The notes: generated from the sequence alone by a model not told the origin. DNA of 64,000 nt from Shinisaurus crocodilurus (GCA_021292165.1 CM037877.1:206626715-206690714); one strand, 5' to 3'. Counted from the first letter of the stretch, positions 35,221 to 46,130 are shown. Numbers and translations are program-made.

Positions 35221-37492
35221 GGGGAGTCTCCCTTATTGCTTCTCCCTCTTTCTAGACCTCTGTGTGACCTCCCCGAATTTAAATTAATCTGTATATTATA
35301 TACAGATTGATATCTTGCACTTCTATTAAAGAATTACAATTAGAGGTACAGGATTGAGGAAGTTGGCTCCATCTAGCCCAGTCTTGGATCATCTCCAGGG
35401 TATGGTTCCATTTTGATGTTTAGTTTTTGTTCTTGATATTTTTTGTCATTTACGATGGTTGTGAGACGACATATAATAGCATGGCCCATGCTAGGTTACT
35501 ACATTTGTAGATTTGTATTCATAGACCTGCTGAAAATGTGGAGAATGTGTAATGCATGTTCGCACTCAATAAAGTGTTTGAAAATAAACTTGTATTTAGA
35601 TGCATTTTACTTTAATTACATCAGTATTTTCATAACAAACAATACATGTGCTTAGGGGGTAAGGGTTTCTTTAACTAATCTAGTGGAAGAGCCTCGAGTG
35701 CTAAAATCCACGGGTTAGGGGGCGCAAATTACTTGCCTTGCCCCGGGTGCTGACAACCCACGCTACGCCACTGTCCCACAGTGAGGGCACAGGTTACCAG
35801 ATGGAAGATGGTCCTGTAAAGGATTCGTTTGACGTGCTTTTCGCTTAGCACGTTTCTCCCTTTCACCTTGCACTCAGGCTTCTTCAAAGTCCATAGAACC
35901 TTTGTGAAAGGCCAACCTCCAGTTAGATCGTTCATGGGCCAGAGCTTCCCAGTTTTTGATGTTTATATTGCATTTTTTTAGATTAGCCTTAAGAACATCT
36001 TTAAACCTCTTATATTGACCACCGATATTCCGCTTTCCATCCTTGAATTGGGAATAAAGTAACTGCTTTGGGAGACGGCAGTCAGGCATTCGAACAACAT
36101 GACCGGTCCACTGAAGTTGGCGTTGAAGGATCATTTTTTCAACGCTAGTAGTCTTTGCTTCTTCCAGTACACTGACATTTGTTCGCCTATCTTCCCAAGT
36201 AATTCACAGGATTTTCCGGAGGCAACGTTGGGCGATTTTAACGCAAGAGTCGGGCGTGAATTTGATTTATGGCCAGAAACTATTGGAAAAGACGGAGTTG
36301 GTAATAGCAACCCGAACGGAATCTTACTTTTGTCTATATGTGCAGAGCATAATCTCACTATTACAAACACGCTCTTTCGACAAAAGAATAAGTTTAAAAC
36401 ATCATGGCAGCACTCACAGTCAAAGCACTGGCATCTTCTGGATTATGTAATTGTCCGTGTTAGAGATCGCCGCGATGTACTTCTTACTAGGGCCATGGTG
36501 AGTGCCGACGACTGCTGGACAGACCACCAGCTAATCCGGTCCACTATGGTTATCAACATTGCTCCTCAATGTAGGCTTCAAGGAAGGAAACCAAGGCGTA
36601 AAATGAACATCCACGCCCTTCAAGATCCTATTAAGGAAACTCGTCTTCAATCACTTCTTAAGGAACATCTACCTACGGAACCTCCTGACAACATTGAGGA
36701 CCATTGGTCTAAGCTGAAAACCTCCATTACTGCAGCTTGTGTGATTTATATCTATGACAGACATGGAGTGACTGAGTCACTCCTGGGTTCGCTGCTATCC
36801 TATGTGTGAGTGCAGGGATAACATTTGCACGAACAAACAAATGCAACATTGGACACTACTGGGGAAAACCCTTCCATTCAGTTTGGGGATATGCTGTGTA
36901 GCTCGTGGTTTCCTTCTCTAGTTGCAGGCCCAGAGTAGCCTCTCAGAATGAATATTGGTTGGAGTATATTCATGTGCAATTGTGAAATAATAACCTCTCT
37001 TTTCTGCTGGGTATTGCACCACTCAGAATATCTCAATACATAATATTCAGAAGTAAGTTATTGTTGACCACACTGACGCCCTCCTAAACTATTATCCATT
37101 CTAAGAATTCACAGGTTAGGCCAAATGACCATAAACATCTTACACAGTCCCACGTGCAGCTCACTGTATAATAATTTACCTAATGTTTAAAGAAGAGTCA
37201 GACTTGACCTGGAACATTTAATATTCATTTTTTTATTTATTACATAATTTTGTATACCGCTTTCCAATAAAATTACCAAAGCACAATAAGAATAAGAATA
37301 AGAATACAATAAAATACAGTAATCATTGTTGAACAACAACACCATAATATAATTGGCTGGGTCACACCATAGGGAAAGCCAGTGTAAAGAGGTAGGTATT
37401 ACACAGGCACCTGAAAGTCAAAACTGTAGATGCCTGTCTGGTGTTAACAGAGAGTGTATTCCAGAGGATGGGTGCTGCAACACTAAATGCTA

Positions 37493-37671
37493 GTAACATG
37501 ACTAGGATTTATATCTATGACAGACAGGGAGTGACTGAGTCACTCCTGGGTTCTCTGCTTTCCTGTGTTCATGCAAATGTTATCCCTGCACTCACACATA
37601 GGAAAGCAGAGAACCCAGGAGTGACTCAGTCACTCCATGTCTGTCATAGATATAAATCCTAGTCATGTTAC
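37493..37671. mobile_element. large palindromic (foldback) element
   Basis: The arms are about 76 bp and nearly perfect: GTAACATGACTAGGATTTAT...TTTCCTGTGT at 37493-37568 pairs with the segment ending ATAAATCCTAGTCATGTTAC at 37671. The loop is about 25 bases. The arms also contain their own small palindrome, GAGTGACTGAGTCACTC. Half of a second copy is at 33713/36754. Confidence 0.85.
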
Positions 37672-37679
37672 AATTTTGA

Positions 37680-37922
37680 GGGCCAGTGTGGTATAATGGT
37701 GAGAGTGTTGGACTGGGACTTGGGAGATCCAGGTTCTAGTCCCCGCTCGGCCATGAAGCTCACTGGGTGACTTTGGGCCAGTCACTGACTCTCAGCCTAA
37801 CCTACCTCACAGGGTTGTTGTGGGGATAAAATGGAGAGGAGGGGGAGGATTATGTAAGCCTCCTTGGGTTCCTTGCAGGAAAAAGGGCGAGGTATAAATA
37901 TAATAAATAAATAAATAAATAA
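37680..37922 (+). repeat. tRNA-derived SINE, full length
   Basis: The head GGCCAGTGTGGTATAATGGTG...GGTTCTAGTCCCCGCTCGG has tRNA-like A and B boxes. The body has CTCACTGGGTGACTTTGGGCC. The tail is GGTATAAATATAATAAATAAATAAAT. Confidence 0.85.
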
Positions 37923-38849
37923 ATATGGAAGAGCCATTGCTAATGTAAGGAAATACTCTGCATAACTTCATGTTTACCATAAGCATCAAAAGGGGACTGT
38001 TAAGTACTGTTTAAAAGCACTTATTTAATTATCTTTGATCAAGGCGATGAGTTGAAACATCCTTTATACACCTACACCACCATCATTTCCAAGTGTATGT
38101 CAGCAGGCCAAGCTGCTGCCAACTTGGAAAACCATGTGTCTCCATTGCCCTTTAGCAACAATATCAAGAAGAAATCCAGTGTAGATTCAAGACTTGGCTA
38201 TGGCTGAGTCAGTCATTCTTATCCGTTAAGAATTTAGCTGCGTATGCAGAGTGTTTGGAAAGAATCACAACTGCTGCTTTGGTATTCACATTTACATGGG
38301 AAAGCAGGTGAAGCGTATATAGTGTTATCTATCCAAAAGCTAACTGTTAATATATTGTTTAACTAGACTATGTAATGTCATGTTCTGACACAATCTAATT
38401 TTGTGTGTGTAGAAACATAGAATTATTACGTCTTGTTCCAATAAATGATACCGTCTCTTTATTCAGAGTTAGATTTGAGAACCAGATGATTTCTGTCATA
38501 GCTGTACAATGTTTGATTGGGAAGATTGATGGGATATTGTATCTTAGTACTGGGATGGACTTAGCTCTTGTTCTTTGTAGCCTTCAGAAATGTTCCTTTG
38601 TATTAACTGCAGAGGACCAGGTTTTCAGATTCACTTGCTTTTTTCAGTTTTATTTCCTGTGTTCACTTACGGCAGGTGTCCCCAACCTTTTTGGGTCAGT
38701 GGGTGTATTTGGTATGGTGAGAGTGTGTCATGCATGCTCTCACAAAATGGCAGCCATGGGAGGAACTTGCCCATTCACAATATTGTTACAACAGATAGTC
38801 TGGGCACTAGATTCCCTTAAGGAAGAGAGGCTAACCCCACACTCTTGCA

Positions 38850-39470
38850 AAAGGTTCAGTTTGGGTGCCTCCTTTCTGTTTTTTTGTTGTCTTCTGCATT
38901 TAACCATCTCAAGTTTTCTTGCCGTTTCTTCCGCATTTTTTCTTTCAACACAAAAATGTTAAGGAGGAAAAGTTGGGATAGCTGCACACTGGGCTTGTTC
39001 GCACGACACGGGAACCGCAAGTCCCCCGCGGTTCCCGTGTCGTGTGCACGCCGACCGGGGGTGCCCCCATGGGGCAGCCGCGGGCAGGATGCACGCAAAG
39101 TGACCATGGTCGGTAGAGGAGTAAGCCCCTACCGCGTGTGGTCACCATGCCGTCCGAACAGCGGGTGGCCGTCCCGCGGGGTCCCCACAGAGACGTCAGT
39201 CCAGAGCGGCCGGAGTGGCCGCCGCTCCAGTCTGTTGGGGGCTTGGGGCAAACGGCCCCTCTAGGCATCCCGGGGGACCGCCCCTAGTGCCGGGAGGCCC
39301 GCACTGCAGTGCGGGGACTGCGGGGTCTGCCCACGCACGCAGGGCGCTGGTCGTGTGCGGTGCCCCGCCGGACCCCGCGGACGGCCCCCCGACGGTAGCC
39401 TGGGTCGTGTGAACCAGCCCAATGTCTTTTGATTGGTAGGACTAAGACCCATCCATCTGGAAGCACACTT
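38850..39470. mobile_element. DNA element (GTGCTTCCAGA family) with nested insertion
   Basis: TTAAGGAGGAAAAGTTGGGATAGCTGCACA stands left of 38991, and AATGTCTTTTGATTGGTAGGACTAAG...CTGGAAGCAC stands right of 39420. Together they match the uninterrupted copies at 8120 and 15935. The GC-rich element at 38991-39420 is inserted in it. Confidence 0.5.
38991..39420. mobile_element. GC-rich TIR element, copy 1
   Basis: The ends are GGGCTTGTTCGCACGACAC and GGGTCGTGTGAACCAGCCC, near-perfect inverted repeats. The 430 bp are strikingly GC-rich and CpG-rich for this window. Copy 2 is at 52390-52829 and shares TAGAGG-GTAAGCCCCTACCGCGTGTGG. The flanks ACT/AAT suggest a 3-bp target duplication with one change. 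No transposase is present. Confidence 0.7.
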
Positions 39471-39684
39471 CATGGTTTGAAAGTATTCTTTTTATCTTTA
39501 GTCTCACAATTGCCCCATAAATTATCATATTCAACTGAGAGAGAATTACTTGTCCAATATCTCCAATTACTCTTCATGCTAAAGTGGGGATTTGGATGGA
39601 CTTTCCCATGATGCTGTCCCACCATAGAGGTTTTCCCTCCTAGCAGGGCAAATAGTAGATGGGGGGGCTACACCAACATGTTTC

Positions 39685-40204
39685 TGTTGGGTTTTGCATA
39701 GGCAGAATGAGATTACCACCTGACATCGAGATTATCACCTGACCTGGTGGGTGTCTCTTGAGTTCAAGTACACAAGGTCTCTGGTCACGAGACATAGTCT
39801 CAAGATGATATGACTCAGCAACCTTGGACAGGTTTAGCAGTAAACATGTTGATGAATAGGTTATACAACTGGGGTGAGTAATATCCTATTTATAGGTGGT
39901 ATAAAGCTAACACACTTGCTGATAGCTTCACTTCTCCTCTTCTCCTCACTCTTCTCTCGTCTCGACTCGACATGTTTCTGGACTTCACTTCATCTAGCCT
40001 TACCACTGGGGTATTGGATTTGTATCTGCAATGATGTAGTGAGTAAGAGATGCATTGATTGCCTTAATCCCATGTAATTGGGTCTTACAAATAAACTCTT
40101 TAATCTTTATTAACTGCTGTTATCTCCTCCTTCCGCCTGCATGACTGGGACTGAGGGTCATTGGCTAGGGAAGCTTTTGAACCCGGGTCAGTCCAACTCT
40201 CACA
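39685..40204 (+). repeat. left LTR of the copia-type element
   Basis: TGTTGGGTTTTGCATAGG...CAGTCCAACTCTCACA. It contains TATAAAG near 39899 and AATAAA at 40090-40095, fitting promoter and poly(A) signals. Confidence 0.9.
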
Positions 40205-40221
40205 TCTGGTTATGGGCCCAG
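40205..40221 (+). promoter_or_regulatory. primer binding site, initiator tRNA-Met anticodon arm
   Basis: TCTGGTTATGGGCCCAG directly follows the LTR. It is complementary to the anticodon stem-loop of initiator tRNA-Met (one G fewer than a perfect TCTGGGTTATGGGCCCAG). Drosophila copia is known to use this internal tRNA region as primer through a half-tRNA, rather than the 3' CCA end. Confidence 0.75.
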
Positions 40222-42557
40222 ATCACCAGAGATAAGCCTGATGGTTATCTCAGATGGGCAGATAAGCCCACAGAGACGCAGTTCGGAGTTTGGGAATTCG
40301 GCAGTTATAGGGTTAAGAGAAATGTTTACTATTTATAAGAACGGTTTGTAAATAAACCGGGAAGGCAATGTTGCTAGAGCTGATAACAGCGGCTTGGAAT
40401 GCAGCACAACTGAAGAATGCAGAAACAGAGAGACGGAGGATTTTTCGTTTTGGAAGAAGCTGGAACGGAGGTGCCGGTTCGGGCAGCTACTAGGCTGAAA
40501 AGTGAACAACGCTGGACACAAGGATTTCGTTTTCCACAGCTTGCTGGAGTGATTGTCAAGGAGCTGTATCGGGCAAGGAAATATCTCCAGGAGGCTCTGT
40601 GTCTACTCATTTGAGTCAAGGCTACAGGCAGGAGGATCATATTTCTATTACAGTTTGCTTCTTCACTCAGCAGCGGATCAGCTATCTTTTGCATTGTATC
40701 AACAAGTGGCTTGGATTACAAATGACGTGGATTACGTCTGACGTGGGTAAAGCGTCTGGAGCATCATGTCGCAGCAAAGTCACGTGTGCCAGAAATGTAT
40801 CTTGGGAAACCTGATACTACACGGGAGGTTGTATCAAACCAGCGGAGGCGCGGTTTTAAAACAGCAGGAGAAAAACAGCGCGGCAGTTTTGAACAGAGAA
40901 AAGCTGTGCTTAAAATGGGAAGCTGTTCTTCAATTTTCTTCATGTGGGATCACAGAAGAAGGAGCTTGAAATCAGCAGGGGTGCTGCTGATGGGAAAAAC
41001 TTTGTGTTTTAACCCAGGACATAACAAAATGGACATTATTTTGTTGTGAACAGAAACAGTGGATTGTTTAAATGAAGCTTTCTGTGTTGGACATGAATAA
41101 ACAGGAAGAGAACTATGCAAATGGTCAGGAGTTTAACAGTCATGTTTTTGGAACAGTATTTCTTGAAAGTTTGGATAACTTGGATTCAAGAAAGTGTAAT
41201 ATATGCTCTTTGAAATGTCAGGAAATGTACTGAATGTATATATGACTTGAGTATATTGTGGATTTTTCTGTAGCAAAATGTGAAATACTGAATAATTAGT
41301 AGGTATGTTTATATGGCAAAGCTAAGAGATGGATTATTTCTTTTATACTGTAATGATGTAATAAAGAAATGGAAAGTTGTACTGTTGCAACTATAAAAGG
41401 TTAAATGCTTATATGTATGACATGTACATGCATGCATATCACATGATGTTTGATCATTTAGATTCACAGGCCCGTGAAAGAAAATGCAAACTGTTGTGGG
41501 GAAAGCATTTGGAAAACTGAAATTATCACATGAAAGGTAATTTTGTGCACATAAACAAGGAATGCTAGCTTCAACAGGTAAACTGGAAGGCAAGCTGTAA
41601 AACCAGTTCATTTCATTTAAATTTGTTCTTGGTGATCTTGTGGAACTCTGATGGTTTTTAGAGGAGAAGCACGTTATTTCATGATGTTAATTGATCAATA
41701 CACGAGGTACAGGTTGTGTACATGTTAGATAGAAAGCTGAAGTATTGAACAAAGTCAAGGTGTTTTGTGCTTGGATGGGAAACAAGCATATTACCCATGT
41801 TACCTATTTCTTTTGAGATATGGGGGGAAGTTCAATTCAGTGCATAGTTTTGATGCATTTCTAACAGGATGTGGTATTGAACACATGGATTGTGTGGAAG
41901 AGTAAACAAACACTCAGAAGAGGTGATGCTAATTTGGATAATGAGGTTTGGGTAGAAGCTCTTAAATGTTTTGATTATGTACATGATAGAAGTTTTAGTT
42001 CTGTGTGATGAACTGTACACCTTATAGAAAGTAGTGAAGAAGAAGGAATCTTTTGGAGAAACGTTTCAGGATCTTGGATCTGATATGAAGGTACATACAC
42101 CTCAAAGTTAGAAGAAATCTGTAAGGGAGCTTACATGAGATTTTTCTAGAAATGAGAATATTGTGTTTCACATGAATAACACTTGGATAGTGAGATTATC
42201 TAGAAGTGTTGAGTATAATGCTGAATGAAAAGGTGAGGTCATTTTTTCAAAATTAATTCTGTTAATGCAGGAGATGCATCAAAGTCAGAGTCAGAATAGA
42301 AAAGCATTTGCTGAAAGCAGTCAGGTAAATTTGACAAACTTTGATACACATTTGGTTTAGTGGAGACTAAACAAATGATTGTTCATCATTGGTGCAAATT
42401 TCATTGGAACAGGAACCTGATAACTGATGAGGTAAGGAACAGGTGAGTCAAACAACCTGTGAGATATCAGGATGAATTTGCAGGAAAAGCCATTTGAAAT
42501 TCAAAATTTCAAAGAGGTGAAAAATTGTCTGTTAAGGAAGCTGAACCATAGCTTCAG

Positions 42558-43500
42558 GCTATGCAAGCTGAGTTGAATTCTTTGGATAAAGAACAAAATA
42601 TGGAAGCTGGTGAAACAAACAGCAGTCCATGGAACTCATTGTTACCAGATAGATTTTTTAAATGAAAACTAACCAGATTGAAAAAGGTTATATGAAAAAT
42701 AGCAAGATTGGTTGCTTGTGATTTTTGCTCAAGTTAAAAGGAGCTTGAAAATCATGAGTGAGTGCAACAACAATTTGCTTTGGAAACAGTTAGACTAATG
42801 TTTAAGAATGTGGAAAGATGTATGGATATTTCACAATTGGAAATATTGGAACATAAGCATTTTAAATGAGAGGAAGTCTTTAAATGGAAAACTGTCTGAG
42901 AATAATTTTCTGTAGAAAAGTTAGAAATCAGCTGGAGGCTGGAATTCTGTTTTGAACTCAAACATTGCTGATTTGAGATTTGCACAGAGAGGCAGATCAA
43001 TGTTTGTTTGTTAAACAGGAGGAACAGGGACATGTACTTGTTAGTTGGATGATCTATTGTTTTTTCTGGACAGATAAAAGCAATATGATATAATTGATCC
43101 AAGGTTTGGAATTTCATTGAATTGAAACTGCTTGGTGGTGGATCAACTGTTTATTTGTAAATAGAGGTTGAGGGAAAGAGAACCAAGAGGGCAGTACTTA
43201 CTGCAACAAACCAGAGAAATATCATGGATGTGATTGAGAATTTGGAGATAGTTAACTCAGTGCGAGACTCCAAATAATTGAGGATTTTCAAGCACATGCT
43301 GATGGAAAAGCAGTTTGAATGCTACACAGAAGCATTGGGCTGTTGAGCTTTACTGTACAAGCAACAAGGCCAGATATTGCTGTCAGTGTAATGGGCAGAC
43401 TGTTAGACCAACAGGACATGCTTGGAGAGCTCTGAAAAGGAGTTGAGTGTTATCTGGAGGAAACATCACACTTCAGACTAAGATTTACAAGTCAGAGCAA
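42558..43500 (+). pseudogene. degenerate copia-type reverse transcriptase
   Basis: The N-terminal RT motif reads AMQAELNSLDKEQ at 42558-42600 (family form AM-EL-SL--N-TW). The C-terminal motif reads TRPDIA at 43364-43381, followed by a conserved-looking YLEETSHF segment near 43450. Stops and frameshifts lie between. No intact gag, protease or integrase frame was found in 40222-42550. Confidence 0.7.
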
Positions 43501-44057
43501 AGGTGGCTTACAGATTCACAGAAATGCCAGTTGTGGTTGTGATAGTAAGAACAACAAGAACACACCTGAAGTTTGTTATTTTTATAACCATACTTTGATT
43601 GATTGATTTTGTAGAAACAATCATCTAAAAGTTAGAGTTCAACTGAAATTGAACTGAATACATTGTATTATGTATTGTACTATTATGCTATTGTAAAGCT
43701 TGAATAGTTATTGCATTTGTTTAAATAGTTTAAATTGTTAAAAATGTTTAAATGATGCTGGGATTGATGTGAAAATCCTATTACAGTTTTTTCAGGAAAC
43801 CAAGGCAGGATTGCTATGCTGCAGGCAGATAGCAATACACAACGTTTTGGGTCTGCAAATAAAACTGTGTCATAAGGAGGGATACATCAGAAGTGATTTG
43901 ATGGTGGTTCAAATTTCTGGCAGGTAAAGTCATTCCTGCAAAAGAATTTTTTTTATCAAAGTCCATAGATGAAGGAACAGCATCAGATGTCAACAAAGCT
44001 GTTGCTGTTGTATGAGGTAAATAACCACGTTCTGCGACAAATGCAAAAGCAGGGGGA

Positions 44058-44577
44058 TGTTGGGTTTTGCATAGGCAGAACGAGATTACCACCTGACATC
44101 GAGATTATCACCTGACCTGGTGGGTGTCTCTTGAGTTCAAGTACACAAGGTCTCTGGTCACGAGACATAGTCTCAAGATGATATGACTCAGCAACCTTGG
44201 ACAGGTTTAGCAGTAAACATGTTGATGAATAGGTTATACAACTGGGGTGAGTAATATCCTATTTATAGGTGGTATAAAGCTAACACACTTGCTGATAGCT
44301 TCACTTCTCCTCTTCTCCTCACTCTTCTCTCGTCTCGACTCGACATGTTTCTGGACTTCACTTCATCTAGCCTTACCACTGGGGTATTGGATTTGTATCT
44401 GCAATGATGTAGTGAGTAAGAGATGCATTGATTGCCTTAATCCCATGTAATTGGGTCTTACAAATAAACTCTTTAATCTTTATTAACTGCTGTTATCTCC
44501 TCCTTCCGCCTGCGTGACTGGGACTGAGGGTCATTGGCTAGGGAAGCTTTTGAACCCGGGTCAGTCCAACTCTCACA
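44058..44577 (+). repeat. right LTR of the copia-type element
   Basis: It matches the left LTR except for two changes that I can see (GAATGAG versus GAACGAG, and CTGCATG versus CTGCGTG). Confidence 0.9.
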
Positions 44578-44582
44578 GTTTC

Positions 44583-45973
44583 AGTGTGGAGTGTTCCATA
44601 CCAGCTTCCATTCTTTGGCCACTGAGAATTTATCAGACCTCACAGGGCTTCGTTAAGGGCTTGTGTTGTTGTTTCCCCCCCTAAGGGCTTTTCTCCCTAA
44701 AGATTTTGTTGTTGTTCTTTTGCAAACCTTGGTGTCCCCCTAAGCATACTAATACCTAGGGAAGGGAGAACCAGTAGTTTTCAAGTGTACCGCTAAATTC
44801 TTCATTTTTGACCTGTTTTTCGGCTCATTTGACAGGAAAAGTGTGCAATTCTGTGCATATTTTTCAAAAGTGCGCACTTGCCCCCCATTGACTGATGTTT
44901 GAAAATATGTTTGTTTGCTTTTTTAAAAAAATGCACATTTCAAAGTGCACATTGTTAAACACACACACACATTTTGCAAATGCAATCCCAAATTCAGGGA
45001 TTTGAGAATATTTCACCAAAAAAGTGCTCCTGCTCGCATTTGGGATTGCAAGTGGGTCATATTTACAGACAAAGGAAATTCTCATGCATCCCTGCTGATA
45101 CTCCCCCCCTTTTTTCTTAGTGGCTTCATTTTGATTATATAGCTGCCTGTCAGTACTCAGCACCTGAGCTCATTATTGAAAGGACTGGTGAGATATCCAG
45201 TCACAGGTCTCCAATGTCTGACCTTGTATGCAGTTATATTGTAACACACTGAGGAGTATGCTTTTTGTACATTGTTAAAATAAATAATGGATATTAGCTT
45301 CTTCTTTAAAATCACTGGGGATAAATGCTGCTCATGCATAAATAAACACATTGGTCTCTAATTTCTGCGCCAGAAGGAAACCGCAGGGAAACGAGCATGA
45401 ATGGGTGAGTTTTGAGTTTGGATAGCCTCTCCCAGCCACCACAGAAACCTCCATGGCCATTTCTTTTCAGGCATCACAACTCCAGTCAGAAAAGGGGAAA
45501 TGGGTGTGTGCCGTGGGTGGGCCCATGTGCATGCGGGATCCGCAGGATCTACAGCCCTCCTGGACTGCAGACATGTCCCCCAAGCTGATCTTTGCCAGCC
45601 CTGAAGCTGGTGTAGATCAGTTCCCTCTCACTGAAACCAATGAGAGGAAATCTGTTTTTAAAAAATTGTGCAGAGTGGGGAAAAAACTGCAGAAATGCCA
45701 TTTCCTCCTTCTGGCCTGCCAGGTTCACACCAGCAGGGCTTTAGATTCTTCAGAGGCTCCAACATCGGAGCTCTCTGCACCCAACAGTAGGTTTGCTTAG
45801 TAAAGAAACAACTCAGAAATCATTCATAAGAGTTGTCCATTCAAGTTACTTCCTAAAGCCAACCTCTCCTTATCATGCAACCAACAAAATCTGGAAACAT
45901 GTTATGAGACAATACATCAATTATGTCAAGCTAAAGGTTAAGAACAACTAGAATCACTCTCGGATCATTAGAT
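44583..45973. other. intergenic, no gene recognised
   Basis: The stretch contains a short (AC)n near 44960 and several GT/TTG-rich segments. A 115-codon plus-strand frame at 45453-45800 has no recognisable domain and is not called as a gene. Confidence 0.4.
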
Positions 45974-46095
45974 CAGCCTTCCCCGTCTGGTGTCCTCCAA
46001 ATGTGTTGGGCTGCAACTCCCATAATTCCCAGCCAGCGTGAATTATGGGAGTTGCAGTCCAACACCTCTGGAGGGCACCAGGTTGGGGAAGGCTG
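45974..46095. repeat. palindromic MITE-like element
   Basis: CAGCCTTCCCCGTCTGG pairs with GGTTGGGGAAGGCTG, and GGGCTGCAACTCCCATAATTC pairs with GAATTATGGGAGTTGCAGTCC. It interrupts the 3' flank of pseudogene D. Confidence 0.8.
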
Positions 46096-46130
46096 ACTAT
46101 ATAACGACTGTCAGATTACACCTCCACCAT

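Larger units (their letters stand above)
33909..35773 (+). mobile_element. hAT-type transposon carrying a captured gene fragment
   Basis: The terminal inverted repeats are CAGAGGCGTAGCGTGGG at the left and CCCACGCTACGCCACTG at the right. Eight-base target-site duplications TCCCACAG lie at 33901-33908 and 35774-35781, diagnostic of hAT insertion. The 1865-bp element has no transposase frame. Inside are a CpG-rich block with a DHRS11-like first exon (34226-34357), a purine-rich GA stretch (34358-34970) and a TTC/TCC tract (35163-35220). From about 35290 on, the sequence is unlike the rest; it may be transposon or captured DNA. It sits within the LINE, about 1.5 kb upstream of the gene B ATG. 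Confidence 0.85.
33739..36742 (-). mobile_element. 5'-inverted non-LTR retrotransposon (APE-endonuclease LINE)
   Basis: It is flanked by GATTTATATCT at 33728-33738 and 36743-36753 (target-site duplication). The minus-strand part (36227-35782) reads the ORF C-terminus (RTNVSVLEEA, LQWTGHVVRMPDCRLPKQLL, FKDVLKANLKKCNI). The plus-strand part (36228-36740) reads endonuclease motifs (GDFNARVG, HWHLLDYVIVR, CWTDHQLI). The RT core is missing, and one segment is inverted relative to the other, the classic twin-priming outcome. The 3' UTR continues at 33739-33900 and ends in CTGACTGACTG. A hAT element splits it at 33909-35773. The LINE clade is not assigned. Confidence 0.8.
33713..36829. mobile_element. 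inverted-repeat element arm, split by a LINE
   Basis: TTGTAACATGACTAGGATTT (33714 on) is cut at 33738 and resumes at 36754 with ATGACAGACATGGAGTGACT...CTATGTGTGAGTGCAGGGATAACATTTGC. Together these equal one arm and loop of the hairpin element at 37493-37671. The insertion point carries an 11-bp target-site duplication. Confidence 0.7.
36945..38470. repeat. upstream flank of gene B, duplicated from/with gene C flank
   Basis: CTTTTCTGCTGGGTATTGCACC, ATAATATTCAG, CATAACTTCATGTTTACC, CAACAATATCAAGAAGAAATCC and ATTTAGCTGCGTATGCAGAG follow the order of 12340-13200. A LINE-like fragment, a hairpin element and a SINE interrupt it at 37222-37922. Confidence 0.8.
39685..44577 (+). mobile_element. Ty1/copia-type LTR retrotransposon, complete but coding-dead
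   Basis: Two 520-bp direct repeats (39685-40204 and 44058-44577) start TGTTGGG and end CTCTCACA, and are flanked by a 5-bp target duplication, GTTTC (39680-39684 and 44578-44582). A primer binding site follows the left LTR, and a purine run (AAAAGCAGGGGGA) precedes the right LTR. The internal 3.85 kb has copia-like reverse transcriptase relics (42558-43500), which assign the clade, but no long open frame. I count two differences between the LTRs, so the insertion is young. Confidence 0.9.

Noticed and set aside
38405..38962. 185-codon plus-strand frame
   Set aside because: No domain seen; it covers duplicated flank and transposon sequence and has no equivalent frame in the gene C flank.
45453..45800. 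115-codon plus-strand frame
   Set aside because: No recognisable motif, splice context or paralogue; length is within chance for this amount of DNA.
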